Shown in pieces: positions 1-4,792 of a stretch of 8,727 nt of DNA (the stretch's first letter is position 1; every line of letters starts with the position of its first letter). Location: the NCBI GenBank assembly GCA_023244865.1, contig JAHFLM010000012.1, positions 1-8,727 of the forward strand, written 5' to 3'. The translations under genes and the position numbers were made by a program. The notes under the pieces are model-generated. The model saw only the letters and a list, made by a program, of their open reading frames with translations. It was not told the origin of the DNA and ran no database searches. The DNA is from Candidatus Harrisonbacteria bacterium. Lineage in GTDB: Bacteria; Patescibacteriota; Minisyncoccia; UBA6257; UBA11618.

Positions 1-774
1 ATCGAAATTCTTGAATATTCTAAAGAAGCCGGTTCGCTAAGAGCCCGCATGCATGCCCCGAGAGATTATAGCTACACCTGGTTCCGCCCCGAATGCGTCA
101 CTGGGATTCATTATGACCTAGCTCTTTCTGAGCTAGATTACATTTTTGTTCATAATTTAATTAGAGATGGCGTCGTCACTTTAATTAGCGATGAAAACTT
201 TGAAAAGCTGAAGTTGATCGCCTCACAAATCATCGCCTTAGAAGCTGAATTTACGGCTGGCAAAAAAACTTTGAGAGCGATGGATGGGCAAGATAAAGCC
301 GCGCTCCTAAAGTTCAAAAAAGAATTAGTGGTGGTGAAAAAAGATTTGCGTAAACGACGCCACAGCTTTTCCCTGCTCTTGTGGCGTAACCCCGTTAAAG
401 CCGAAGAAGCCTTCTTCAGAAAGTTCAAAACTCCTCTCCGTTACTTCGTTCAAGCCGCCTATTATTCTAAAAATTGGTTCGAAAGTCTTTTCTGGCGACC
501 TTTTTCTCCAGAGCAAATCATGATCATCGACCGTCGTGAATTCGAACAATTACTTTTCGAAAGACTAATGGAAAAATACAAATTAGTTTTCATAGAAAAG
601 AAAATCGAGTACAAATCCCGCACCATGCTGCTCAGTAACTTCGAACTCTCCCTAACCTTCAAGAAATTAATTCATCTCAAAAATGGCTTACCGCTGATTA
701 TCATCGAAGTCGGTGGCGATACCATTTCCGGCACAGTAAAAAATGTCGCCCTCCTAAGCGAAATCGAAGCGTAA
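1..774 (+). CDS. Unrecognised protein, 3' part (5' end outside window)
   Basis: The frame is open from base 1 to the TAA at 772-774 and gives 257 visible residues. The first in-window ATG is at 49, but the 16 codons before it are also open and read as ordinary protein, so the true start probably lies upstream. I do not recognise a family. Visible residues about 66-121 are charged, helix-prone and Lys/Glu-rich (likely coiled coil). A basic, aromatic stretch follows with several Phe-Trp pairs, and the C-terminal third alternates hydrophobic strands with charged segments. There is no signal peptide or transmembrane segment in the visible part. The stop codon lies inside the 5' arm of the terminator hairpin. 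The last ~17 codons recur in decayed form at 2353-2409, so a relative of this gene once lay 1.6 kb downstream. Confidence 0.8.
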   Translation: MEILEYSKEAGSLRARMHAPRDYSYTWFRPECVTGIHYDLALSELDYIFVHNLIRDGVVTLISDENFEKLKLIASQIIALEAEFTAGKKTLRAMDGQDKAALLKFKKELVVVKKDLRKRRHSFSLLLWRNPVKAEEAFFRKFKTPLRYFVQAAYYSKNWFESLFWRPFSPEQIMIIDRREFEQLLFERLMEKYKLVFIEKKIEYKSRTMLLSNFELSLTFKKLIHLKNGLPLIIIEVGGDTISGTVKNVALLSEIEA

Positions 775-807
775 CTATTGGATGTAGTTACGCTTTTTAT
801 TTTTTTA
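767..807 (+). terminator. Rho-independent terminator of the first gene
   Basis: A perfect 10-bp stem (AAGCGTAACT 767-776 with AGTTACGCTT 786-795), a 9-nt loop and a T-rich tail through about 807. The 5' arm includes the gene's last codon and its stop codon. A near-identical hairpin recurs at 2401-2437. Confidence 0.85.
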
Positions 808-819
808 CAAAAGCAAAAA

Positions 820-1044
820 TTATCTTCTGAAATAACTCCAAACTTTCATAAACAAAAATCTATAAAAATTAATAGCTAAACCTATGATAAAGGAAATTAC
901 TATTAACCAACCACTCTCCTCATTAAATGTATTATAATTAAATCCAAACTTATAAAATTCAATTGTTATTAAAATCAAAAAAATTGGCAAAGAATAATAA
1001 AGAAGTATCCTACTTAAAAAGAAATTTAATTTTTCTAAAAACAT
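820..1044 (-). CDS. Small two-pass membrane protein, unknown function
   Basis: 74 residues, very AT-rich. Two hydrophobic segments (about residues 12-30 and 46-64) are separated by a short polar loop containing Asn and Glu. The C-terminus is basic and aromatic and ends in Arg-Arg, so by the positive-inside rule both ends probably face the cytoplasm. No Shine-Dalgarno precedes the ATG. Instead a TTGTCA/TATGAT promoter (1051-1079) places transcription start at or next to the ATG, suggesting a leaderless mRNA. It is divergent from the zinc-ribbon gene and shares its -35 region. No terminator is obvious before the convergent gene end at 774. I do not recognise a family. An AT-rich chance ORF is possible, but the well-placed promoter and two clean membrane segments argue against it. 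Confidence 0.6.
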   Translation of the reverse strand: MFLEKLNFFLSRILLYYSLPIFLILITIEFYKFGFNYNTFNEESGWLIVISFIIGLAINFYRFLFMKVWSYFRR

Positions 1045-1050
1045 AGGCTA

Positions 1051-1079
1051 ATCATAGCAAAATTATCTTAACTTGACAA
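1051..1079 (-). promoter_or_regulatory. Sigma70-type promoter for the small membrane protein
   Basis: On the minus strand, TTGTCA (1079-1074), 17-bp spacer, TATGAT (1056-1051). The predicted start point is at about 1044, the A of the ATG, so the transcript would be leaderless. The -35 box overlaps the -35 box of the divergent promoter by five bases. Confidence 0.6.
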
Positions 1080-1102
1080 AGTATTACTATATATGATATA
1101 CT
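1073..1102 (+). promoter_or_regulatory. Sigma70-type promoter for the zinc-ribbon gene
   Basis: TTGACA (1073-1078), 18-bp spacer, TATACT (1097-1102). Predicted start near 1109, giving a leader of about 50 nt with a good ribosome binding site. The same boxes and spacing recur in the promoter of the large ncRNA (6470-6499, minus strand). Confidence 0.7.
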
Positions 1103-1158
1103 AAAAATGTATTAGAGTTTTGAGAATTTCTTAACCAAACCGACGAAGGAGACAGATG

Positions 1159-1374
1159 ATGGTGGGACTTAACGCGGATGGAGAGTTGGTCAAATTGACC
1201 AATAGGTGTGTCTGTGGCCGTGGAATGCCGCTGCCAAAAATGGCGGGCAAACCCTGTCCCGAATGCGGGCAGATTGCTCAGGGAGTAAATCCCAAACCCG
1301 GAAGTCCGCTAGAAGCCGCCTTGACTGGTGGCGTACCAGCGACAACCCCAGATGATTCAAGAGTTAGCTTCTAA
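1159..1374 (+). CDS. Small zinc-ribbon-like protein
   Basis: 71 residues from the second of two adjacent ATGs (1156 and 1159). AAGGAG at 1146-1151 lies 7 nt before 1159, a better spacing than the 4 nt to 1156. A Cys-X-Cys (C17, C19) and a Cys-Pro-X-Cys-type pair (C33, C36) are about 14 residues apart, a plausible four-cysteine zinc site as in zinc ribbons. The C-terminal half is Pro/Gly-rich and probably unstructured. No catalytic motif or membrane segment is visible, so a role as a small zinc-binding adaptor or nucleic-acid binder is inference only. The gene stands alone between a clear promoter (1073-1102) and a terminator (1396-1424). I do not recognise a named family. Confidence 0.75.
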   Translation: MVGLNADGELVKLTNRCVCGRGMPLPKMAGKPCPECGQIAQGVNPKPGSPLEAALTGGVPATTPDDSRVSF

Positions 1375-1395
1375 TCAAATTTTCCGAGCTCAAGT

Positions 1396-1424
1396 AAGAC
1401 ATGCCCCGAGGCGTGTCTTTTTTA
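1396..1424 (+). terminator. Terminator of the zinc-ribbon gene
   Basis: A 10-bp stem with one G-T pair (AAGACATGCC 1396-1405 with GGCGTGTCTT 1410-1419), a 4-nt loop and a run of T, starting 21 bases after the stop codon. Confidence 0.85.
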
Positions 1425-1431
1425 TTAACTA

Positions 1432-1460
1432 TTGACAAATAATTATTAATAATGTAGTAT
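1432..1460 (+). promoter_or_regulatory. Sigma70-type promoter for the 1529/1880 unit
   Basis: TTGACA (1432-1437), 17-bp spacer, TAGTAT (1455-1460). It starts immediately after the preceding terminator. The predicted start near 1467 puts a hairpin at the very 5' end of the transcript. Confidence 0.7.
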
Positions 1461-1468
1461 AAAAGAGT

Positions 1469-1512
1469 CGTGAAAGTAAGGTTTTTCACGTTAAATGTAC
1501 GTTTACTTTTTT
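1469..1512 (+). promoter_or_regulatory. Structured 5' leader with two alternative hairpins
   Basis: Stem 1 pairs CGTGAAA (1469-1475) with TTTCACG (1484-1490). Stem 2 pairs AAAGTAA (1473-1479) with TTACTTT (1503-1509) and runs into Ts. The two share bases 1473-1475 and cannot form together. This could be a 5'-stabilising hairpin or a simple switch; no known riboswitch consensus is apparent. Confidence 0.3.
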
Positions 1513-1528
1513 AATGGGAGGGCGCGTC

Positions 1529-1822
1529 ATGTCGGTTCGCTTAGTTCAAAGGAAGTTTTCTACTTCTCAGTTAATTGGTAGCACTTGGTTGGGCTACAAT
1601 ATTTGCTTTGTGATCTGGACGGTTTATTGGAAGCTTTGCTTGCGATTTCACAATGGCAAGCACTTTGACGGCGCTGTCTACGATTTCATCGGACAATTAC
1701 GTTCAAGCTTTCTCAATATCGGTGCCGACGAACATCCCGAATGGAAAGAGCGACGCAGACTTCTTTGCTCCCGTCGCTGGAAGAGACGAAGTCTTTTTTC
1801 AGCTTATCCAAAGTATCCATAA
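1529..1822 (+). CDS. Hypothetical basic protein, 97 aa
   Basis: ATG at 1529 is chosen over 1514 because GGGAGG at 1516-1521 sits 7 nt upstream of it. The protein has a short hydrophobic, aromatic segment near residues 20-35, a mixed middle and a strongly basic C-terminus with several Arg and Arg-Trp clusters. I do not recognise a family. The last 25 codons overlap alternative hairpins, one with a terminator-like T-run (1749-1799). A second frame (1653-1847) is also open there and its C-terminal part reads as at least equally protein-like, so a frameshift between the frames, or a leader-peptide role for this ORF, cannot be excluded. It shares the 1432-1460 promoter and lies 57 bases before the next gene. 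Confidence 0.45.
   Translation: MSVRLVQRKFSTSQLIGSTWLGYNICFVIWTVYWKLCLRFHNGKHFDGAVYDFIGQLRSSFLNIGADEHPEWKERRRLLCSRRWKRRSLFSAYPKYP
1749..1799 (+). promoter_or_regulatory. Attenuator-like pair of competing hairpins
   Basis: Stem A: AGCGACG (1749-1755) with CGTCGCT (1772-1778). Stem B: AGACTTC (1757-1763) with GAAGTCT (1788-1794), followed by T-run 1794-1799. The 5' arm of B lies inside the loop of A while its 3' arm is outside, so the two compete (or form a pseudoknot). B alone has the form of an intrinsic terminator. The pair lies at the end of the 97-codon ORF and upstream of the gene at 1880, where translation could choose between the two forms. Confidence 0.35.
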
Positions 1823-1879
1823 AATTGAGCTATTCAATTTCAAATAACCAATCAAAAGAGAAAGAGAGGGGTAATTACT

Positions 1880-2344
1880 ATGCCAAGTCCTTTCAGGGTA
1901 GATGATACTTTTTTCAATCGGCGTTCGCATGTGAGGATGGCGAGACATACCTTTGAGTTTAATCATTTCTTTCGGGGTGTGGTCGAACAAGACTTTCCGG
2001 AAGATCTACTTGTGCCTTTCGATCTTCCTGAGAAAGCTAGTGATTACGAAATTTTTACTCATCTCGGTGGTGAAAAGGCAACTCGAGTGACCCTCGCAGA
2101 AATTTGGCGTCAGATGGAATGCCAACCAAATGGTGAGCCTGGTGCCCTTTTTAATGATGGGCGTGTCAATAAATTTTACGCTCTCAGTGGAAGTTCAGGT
2201 TTGCGTTCCGTGAACATTAAGTGGTTTGTTCCCGGCTTACTATCAAATGCCTATGCGGTAGAGGGCTGGAGGGCGGATACTTATGCTCTCGGTAACTTTA
2301 AGTGGGACCCCGGTCTAAGAGTCTTCTCTCGCAAAAAATCTTGA
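1880..2344 (+). CDS. Conserved-looking hypothetical protein, 154 aa
   Basis: The ATG at 1880 is preceded by a purine-rich AGAGAGGGG (about 1862-1870) at about 9 nt. The protein is soluble and rich in aromatic residues, with no Cys cluster, signal peptide or membrane segment. The middle (about residues 70-100) reads as a helix followed by a Gly/Asn-rich turn and a short strand. The C-terminal third has repeated Trp, Gly and Asp and ends in a Trp-Asp-X-Gly, Arg-Val-Phe-Ser-Arg pattern. From memory, that ending resembles unnamed proteins of Parcubacteria genomes, but I cannot verify it. Probably co-transcribed with the 1529 ORF, whose end carries a possible attenuator. Transcription would end at 2401-2437. 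Function unknown. Confidence 0.75.
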   Translation: MPSPFRVDDTFFNRRSHVRMARHTFEFNHFFRGVVEQDFPEDLLVPFDLPEKASDYEIFTHLGGEKATRVTLAEIWRQMECQPNGEPGALFNDGRVNKFYALSGSSGLRSVNIKWFVPGLLSNAYAVEGWRADTYALGNFKWDPGLRVFSRKKS

Positions 2345-2352
2345 CCGAATAA

Positions 2353-2409
2353 CTCACCATCATAGGCACCGTAAAAACATCGCCCTTTTAAGCGAAATCG
2401 AAGCGTAAC
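2353..2409 (+). pseudogene. Decayed C-terminal remnant of a paralogue of the first gene
   Basis: Read in frame from 2353 and corrected for one missing A in the A-run at 2373-2377, this encodes about 17 residues matching the C-terminus of the 1-774 gene: a Thr-Ile-X-Gly-Thr-Val-Lys-Asn start and the shared ending Ala-Leu-Leu-Ser-Glu-Ile-Glu-Ala-stop. Several differences are synonymous (aca/acc, aat/aac, ctc/ctt) and others conservative (Val/Ile). That suggests divergence under protein-level selection before truncation rather than a recent duplication. An in-frame TAA at 2350-2352 closes it upstream, where the similarity also stops. The following terminator is also shared. Confidence 0.7.
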
Positions 2410-2437
2410 TATTGTATGTAGTTACGCTTTTTTTATT
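2401..2437 (+). terminator. Terminator, second copy of the 767-807 hairpin
   Basis: A 10-bp stem (AAGCGTAACT 2401-2410 with AGTTACGCTT 2420-2429), a 9-nt loop differing by one base from the first copy, then T-run. It now ends the 1529/1880 transcription unit. Confidence 0.85.
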
Positions 2438-2442
2438 TGAAA

Positions 2443-2480
2443 TAAAAAAACTCCCAAAGCGCCGCGCTTCGGGAGTTCTA
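2443..2480 (-). terminator. Terminator of the NUDIX-like gene
   Basis: Stem 2450-2461 with 2465-2476 (11 of 12 pairs, 3-nt loop). On the minus strand it is followed by a run of T (the A-run at 2444-2450 on the plus strand). It lies 13 bases past the gene's stop codon. Confidence 0.8.
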
Positions 2481-2492
2481 TTTTTTCACAGT

Positions 2493-2978
2493 TTATTTTC
2501 TGTACAAATCAAAGCCCATTTTTACAAATTTCAAATCATGGGGAAACATAGCAATCACGTTACTTAAGACCGGCCTTTCCCTATCGAGAGAGCTCAGGTC
2601 CTTGCATTTACTAAGTTCGCCTTCTGTTAAAAGAGCTAGCCCACCAGAAGACACATGCCACCTAATCAGGTTCAGAGATTCAATAGCCACCTTAGTAGCC
2701 ATAAAAAACGCTTCTTCTGTATCCTCTAATTTAGTTGGGTATTTAACAGCCTCGATCATGAATTCACGACCAACTTCTTCACCACCCTCTCTTTTGAGGG
2801 CTTCAAACGGGTCGCTTTCGTGGCTCTCCATTCCTCCATGAACTAGCGGCTGACAGCCACCAGCCCAAACTTCCAGACCGAAACCATTTTCATGATCATA
2901 AAGGCCGCGTCTCTGTAAGGCTACATGTAACTCCTCATCAATTTCAACATAAACCGAAAGTCCAACATGCTTTTTCAA
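2493..2978 (-). CDS. NUDIX hydrolase-like protein
   Basis: 161 residues from a TTG start at 2976-2978, preceded on the minus strand by GAGG with 6-7 nt spacing; the next in-frame Met (residue 50) would remove most of the fold. NUDIX enzymes hydrolyse nucleoside diphosphates linked to another moiety, using Mg2+ held by the Glu residues of the NUDIX box. Here residues 48-70 form the box: Gly-Gly, E54, R63-E64, then Gly-Gly-E67-E68-Val-Gly70. The N-terminal strands (residues 5-25, ending Leu-Gln-Arg-Arg-Gly) and a Trp-Ala-Gly-Gly turn before the box fit the family. Two departures: the first Glu is eight residues, not seven, before Arg-Glu, and the bulky residue after Arg-Glu is Gly. Substrate unknown. 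Monocistronic, with its own promoter and terminator. Confidence 0.75.
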   Translation of the reverse strand: MKKHVGLSVYVEIDEELHVALQRRGLYDHENGFGLEVWAGGCQPLVHGGMESHESDPFEALKREGGEEVGREFMIEAVKYPTKLEDTEEAFFMATKVAIESLNLIRWHVSSGGLALLTEGELSKCKDLSSLDRERPVLSNVIAMFPHDLKFVKMGFDLYRK

Positions 2979-3016
2979 AGGTCACCTCTCTTCTCTTGTG
3001 ATTTTGAGACTTTTAT

Positions 3017-3045
3017 ATAATAAATCTTTTTTATATTTAGGTCAA
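3017..3045 (-). promoter_or_regulatory. Promoter of the NUDIX-like gene
   Basis: On the minus strand TTGACC (3045-3040), 17-bp spacer, TATTAT (3022-3017). Start near 3010 gives a leader of about 30 nt containing the Shine-Dalgarno and supports the TTG start at 2978. Confidence 0.6.
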
Positions 3046-3059
3046 TACCTAGGTCGTCA

Positions 3060-3117
3060 AAACCAAAAACACCCCCTTCGGAGTGTTTTTGGTTTGTTTG
3101 AGCGGGATAATATACGA
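3060..3117 (-). repeat. Degenerate echo of tRNA-Gly 3' end plus terminator hairpin
   Basis: A 13-bp stem (3060-3072 with 3083-3095) around a C-rich, TTC-containing loop resembles the hairpin behind tRNA-Gly (3984-4027). Both are followed by GAGCGGG, which in the real gene is the tRNA 3' end. Here ATAATA and TACGA come next, short matches to the D-arm side of the tRNA (near 4071-4089) with the middle missing. It lies upstream of the NUDIX promoter and ends no visible gene. It may be a relic tRNA with its terminator, or a convergently similar hairpin. Confidence 0.4.
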
Positions 3118-3176
3118 CGTTAGAACTTATTTTATGACTCACGGGGAGCTGTTTTTCATTACCCAAATACTTACTA

Positions 3177-3205
3177 TTGACTTTTAATTTTATACATGAT
3201 ATATT
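3177..3205 (+). promoter_or_regulatory. Promoter of the 214-aa hypothetical gene
   Basis: TTGACT (3177-3182), 17-bp spacer, TATATT (3200-3205). The leader of about 60 nt includes a small hairpin (GCACT 3243-3247 with AGTGC 3252-3256, loop near 3248-3251) just before the ribosome binding site. Confidence 0.6.
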
Positions 3206-3271
3206 ATAAAAGTTCAAATAAACCCAGCACATTTACTCCAATGCACTAGTTAGTGCCAAGAAAGGTCTTTT

Positions 3272-3916
3272 ATGAACTCTAAACCTGCATCTTTAGCTTC
3301 TGCCATTAATCCAGATCAACTTGAAATTTTTCTAAGTAATTTTGTATCTCAAACTGGAATCCTAGATCCCAATGAAGCTTTGAGGCAATTTAACTCTGGA
3401 AGATGGGTGGTTAGGAGTTTGGCCAATGATTGGGTTGATGTCGGAGATGGCCCATTTCGTTTTACTGTGCTTTCTGATGGCACTTCTTTGGATCAGTGGA
3501 TGAGGGAATTAGACTTTAACAATGACAGCGATTTCATTTTAAGTTCTAGTGATTTCAGAGCGACCAACGGATCGATTACCGGCATGGTCATTATGCCCCA
3601 CTGGTTGTTTAATCCTGAAGATCTCACCCCGATTAAGGTTCGTGAAAAAGCTAATAGGATGGGTTTTGTTAATCCAACTCTTGAGCAGACATGCCTTATT
3701 CGAAGGATATTTCCTAGAGATAGGGCAATCGATGTAGGCTTAGAGAGATTTGTAGCGATGCATGATCCGATTAAAGATGAGCATGGTGGTCCGAGTTTAC
3801 TGAGTGTTGAATTCAGTTCTAACGACTTGTACCTGAGCGTCGCGAATGGTCGTTCTGAATCGAAGTTTTCTGGTAACTCTGGGTTCATATTTGCACTCCC
3901 GAGTTATACTGTCTGA
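3272..3916 (+). CDS. Hypothetical protein, 214 aa
   Basis: The ATG at 3272 follows AAGAAAGG (3258-3265) at 6 nt. The protein is soluble and acidic to neutral, with no signal peptide, membrane segment or cysteine cluster. Residues 1-60 look helical and contain an Arg-Gln-Phe-Asn-Ser-Gly segment followed by Trp-Val-Val. The centre is Asp/Asn/Ser-rich, a helix with Lys-Val-Arg-Glu-Lys-Ala-Asn follows, and the C-terminal third contains a Met-His-Asp-Pro-Ile-Lys-Asp motif then Gly/Ser-rich strands. I cannot assign a domain. From memory, the Met-His-X-Pro-Ile-Lys-Asp block is familiar from uncharacterised Parcubacteria proteins, but I cannot check this. Single-gene unit with its own promoter (3177-3205) and terminator (3936-3970). 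Confidence 0.8.
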   Translation: MNSKPASLASAINPDQLEIFLSNFVSQTGILDPNEALRQFNSGRWVVRSLANDWVDVGDGPFRFTVLSDGTSLDQWMRELDFNNDSDFILSSSDFRATNGSITGMVIMPHWLFNPEDLTPIKVREKANRMGFVNPTLEQTCLIRRIFPRDRAIDVGLERFVAMHDPIKDEHGGPSLLSVEFSSNDLYLSVANGRSESKFSGNSGFIFALPSYTV

Positions 3917-3935
3917 TTATTAATTGACTATTAAG

Positions 3936-3970
3936 TCCTTACCGGTTTGTCGCTGGTAGGGATTTTTTTA
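3936..3970 (+). terminator. Terminator of the 214-aa hypothetical gene
   Basis: An 8-bp stem with one G-T pair (TCCTTACC 3936-3943 with GGTAGGGA 3955-3962), an 11-nt loop and seven Ts. It starts 19 bases after the stop codon. Confidence 0.85.
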
Positions 3971-3983
3971 TTCTCACATATAC

Positions 3984-4027
3984 GCTCAAACTAAAAACAC
4001 CCCTTTCGGGGTGTTTTTAGTTTGAGC
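3984..4027 (-). terminator. 20-bp perfect hairpin terminator of tRNA-Gly
   Basis: Bases 3984-4003 pair perfectly with 4008-4027 around TTTC (GAAA on the minus strand). The arm's distal end overlaps the last three bases of the tRNA (4025-4027). Internal A/T-rich steps supply a U-rich 3' side. The stem is unusually long, and because it includes the tRNA 3' end it could compete with acceptor-stem folding before 3' processing. Confidence 0.75.
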
Positions 4028-4096
4028 GGGCAAGCAGAATCGAACTGCCGTCCCAACCTTGGCAAGGTTGTATAATAGCCACTATACGATGCCCGC
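4025..4096 (-). tRNA. tRNA-Gly(GCC)
   Basis: On the minus strand: acceptor GCGGGCA (from 4096) pairs with TGCCCGC, discriminator T at 4025. A short D-stem encloses a loop with GTGG. The anticodon stem CAACC/GGTTG encloses TTGCCAA, giving anticodon GCC. T-stem GGCAG/CTGCT (one G-T pair) encloses TTCGATT. The gene is 72 nt without an encoded CCA, so the end must be added by a CCA-adding enzyme. The terminator hairpin begins inside its 3' end. Confidence 0.93.
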
Positions 4097-4239
4097 TTAT
4101 TTATGAATTACTGAGTGGGAAATAGGAATAAAGAATAGCTTAAAACCATGCTAACTATCATAAAAGCTACAATTATGTACCTCGCCCACTTTTTCATATA
4201 TCTCATCATTATACTGATTTACAGTTTTTTTTCAAGGAT

Positions 4240-4269
4240 AAAAAAAGGTCCGGGCACATGTCCCGAACC
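4240..4269 (-). terminator. Terminator of the small single-pass membrane protein
   Basis: Stem GGT-x-CGGG (4247-4254 side) with CCCG-x-ACC (4262-4269 side), one mismatch, 7-nt loop, followed on the minus strand by seven Ts (A-run 4240-4246 on the plus strand). Confidence 0.8.
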
Positions 4270-4289
4270 TCTTGCTCCAAGCCTCACCG

Positions 4290-4508
4290 TTAAAGGAGGT
4301 TTTCTTGGGCATTTACCTTTTGTGACTCTCGGCTTCTTTCCCACGTTTCGTGGGCTTCGGCATCGAGTCGATCGATTTCGAACATCCCGTCCTTGAAGTC
4401 TTCGTCTCGCATGCGAGAGTAGACTAGGAGTGCTCCAGCGAGCACGACGATCGCAAGACTCAGGAAGATGCCAGTAGCGTTTTCTTCCATCCACTTACTT
4501 TTGAACAC
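4290..4508 (-). CDS. Small single-pass membrane protein, 72 aa
   Basis: The start is GTG at 4506-4508: on the minus strand AGGAG lies 8 nt upstream, and a TTGACT/TATAAT promoter (4568-4597) precedes it. An internal Met at residue 7 is a weaker alternative. A short N-terminal charged stretch is followed by one hydrophobic segment (about residues 11-30, rich in Leu, Ala, Val) and a highly charged helical C-terminal tail (residues 31-70, many Glu, Asp, Arg), typical of a membrane-anchored small protein with a soluble helix. There is no signal-peptidase site, so it is likely a membrane anchor. Function unknown. It is a complete single-gene transcription unit. Confidence 0.75.
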   Translation of the reverse strand: MFKSKWMEENATGIFLSLAIVVLAGALLVYSRMRDEDFKDGMFEIDRLDAEAHETWERSRESQKVNAQENLL

Positions 4509-4567
4509 AATTCCGTCTCCTGCTTGAGTTCTTTGGTCTAAGGAGCCTGATCTAAGGCTCTACCTTA

Positions 4568-4597
4568 ATTATACCATAAAATAGCCTAAAAAGTCAA
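4568..4597 (-). promoter_or_regulatory. Promoter of the small single-pass membrane protein
   Basis: On the minus strand TTGACT (4597-4592), 18-bp spacer, TATAAT (4573-4568). The leader of about 50 nt contains a hairpin pairing GAGCCT and AGGCTC (4543-4548 with 4555-4560) upstream of the AGGAG site. Confidence 0.75.
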
Positions 4598-4632
4598 TAT
4601 AACGCTGGAAATGGCTTAAAATATAGATATTT

Positions 4633-4763
4633 GTCATTGCGAGGGAGGCCTTAAAGCCGACCGCGGCAATCTCGAATAAGGTGGATCATGTCTTTAATAA
4701 AGTCGAGGATTAAGCTAGTTCAAGATTGCCACGTAGTTCGCTTCACTCACTCCTCGCAATGAC
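4633..4763. repeat. REP/BIME-like palindromic repeat element
   Basis: Ends are a perfect 12-bp inverted repeat: GTCATTGCGAGG (4633-4644) and CCTCGCAATGAC (4752-4763). Each half is itself an imperfect palindrome bounded by ATTGC and GCAAT (4636-4670 and 4725-4760), separated by about 54 bp. The right half contains the GAGTGAGTGAAGCGAAC-type core and GGCAATCTT-type end that I recall from dispersed repeats in several unrelated bacteria. The layout is that of two REP units in opposite orientation. No transposase is present, so any mobility would need enzymes acting in trans. Confidence 0.75.
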
Positions 4764-4775
4764 GTACGAAGAAAA

Positions 4776-4784
4776 TGCTAGTAT
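4776..4784 (+). promoter_or_regulatory. Extended -10 promoter for the tRNA-like gene
   Basis: TGC followed by TAGTAT (4779-4784), about 8 bases before the first base of the tRNA-like gene. No good -35 box is visible; that position falls in the end of the REP-like element. Confidence 0.45.
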
Positions 4785-4792
4785 TAAATAGC

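Noticed and set aside
2975..3232. Minus-strand 85-aa ORF upstream of the NUDIX gene
   Set aside because: It reads through the hairpin at 3060-3095 and the NUDIX promoter and has no ribosome site of its own. The NUDIX promoter and TTG start explain the region better.
4148..4396. Plus-strand 82-aa ORF with a hydrophobic N-terminus
   Set aside because: It runs through the minus-strand terminator at 4240-4269 and then antisense to the 4290-4508 gene. There is no Shine-Dalgarno, and the second half is low-quality Arg/Pro-rich sequence. The 4097-4239 stretch otherwise holds only the upstream region of tRNA-Gly, with no clear promoter seen.
4219..4494. Minus-strand 91-aa Arg-rich ORF overlapping the small membrane protein
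   Set aside because: An out-of-frame shadow of the 4290-4508 gene. It crosses the terminator and has poor amino-acid composition.
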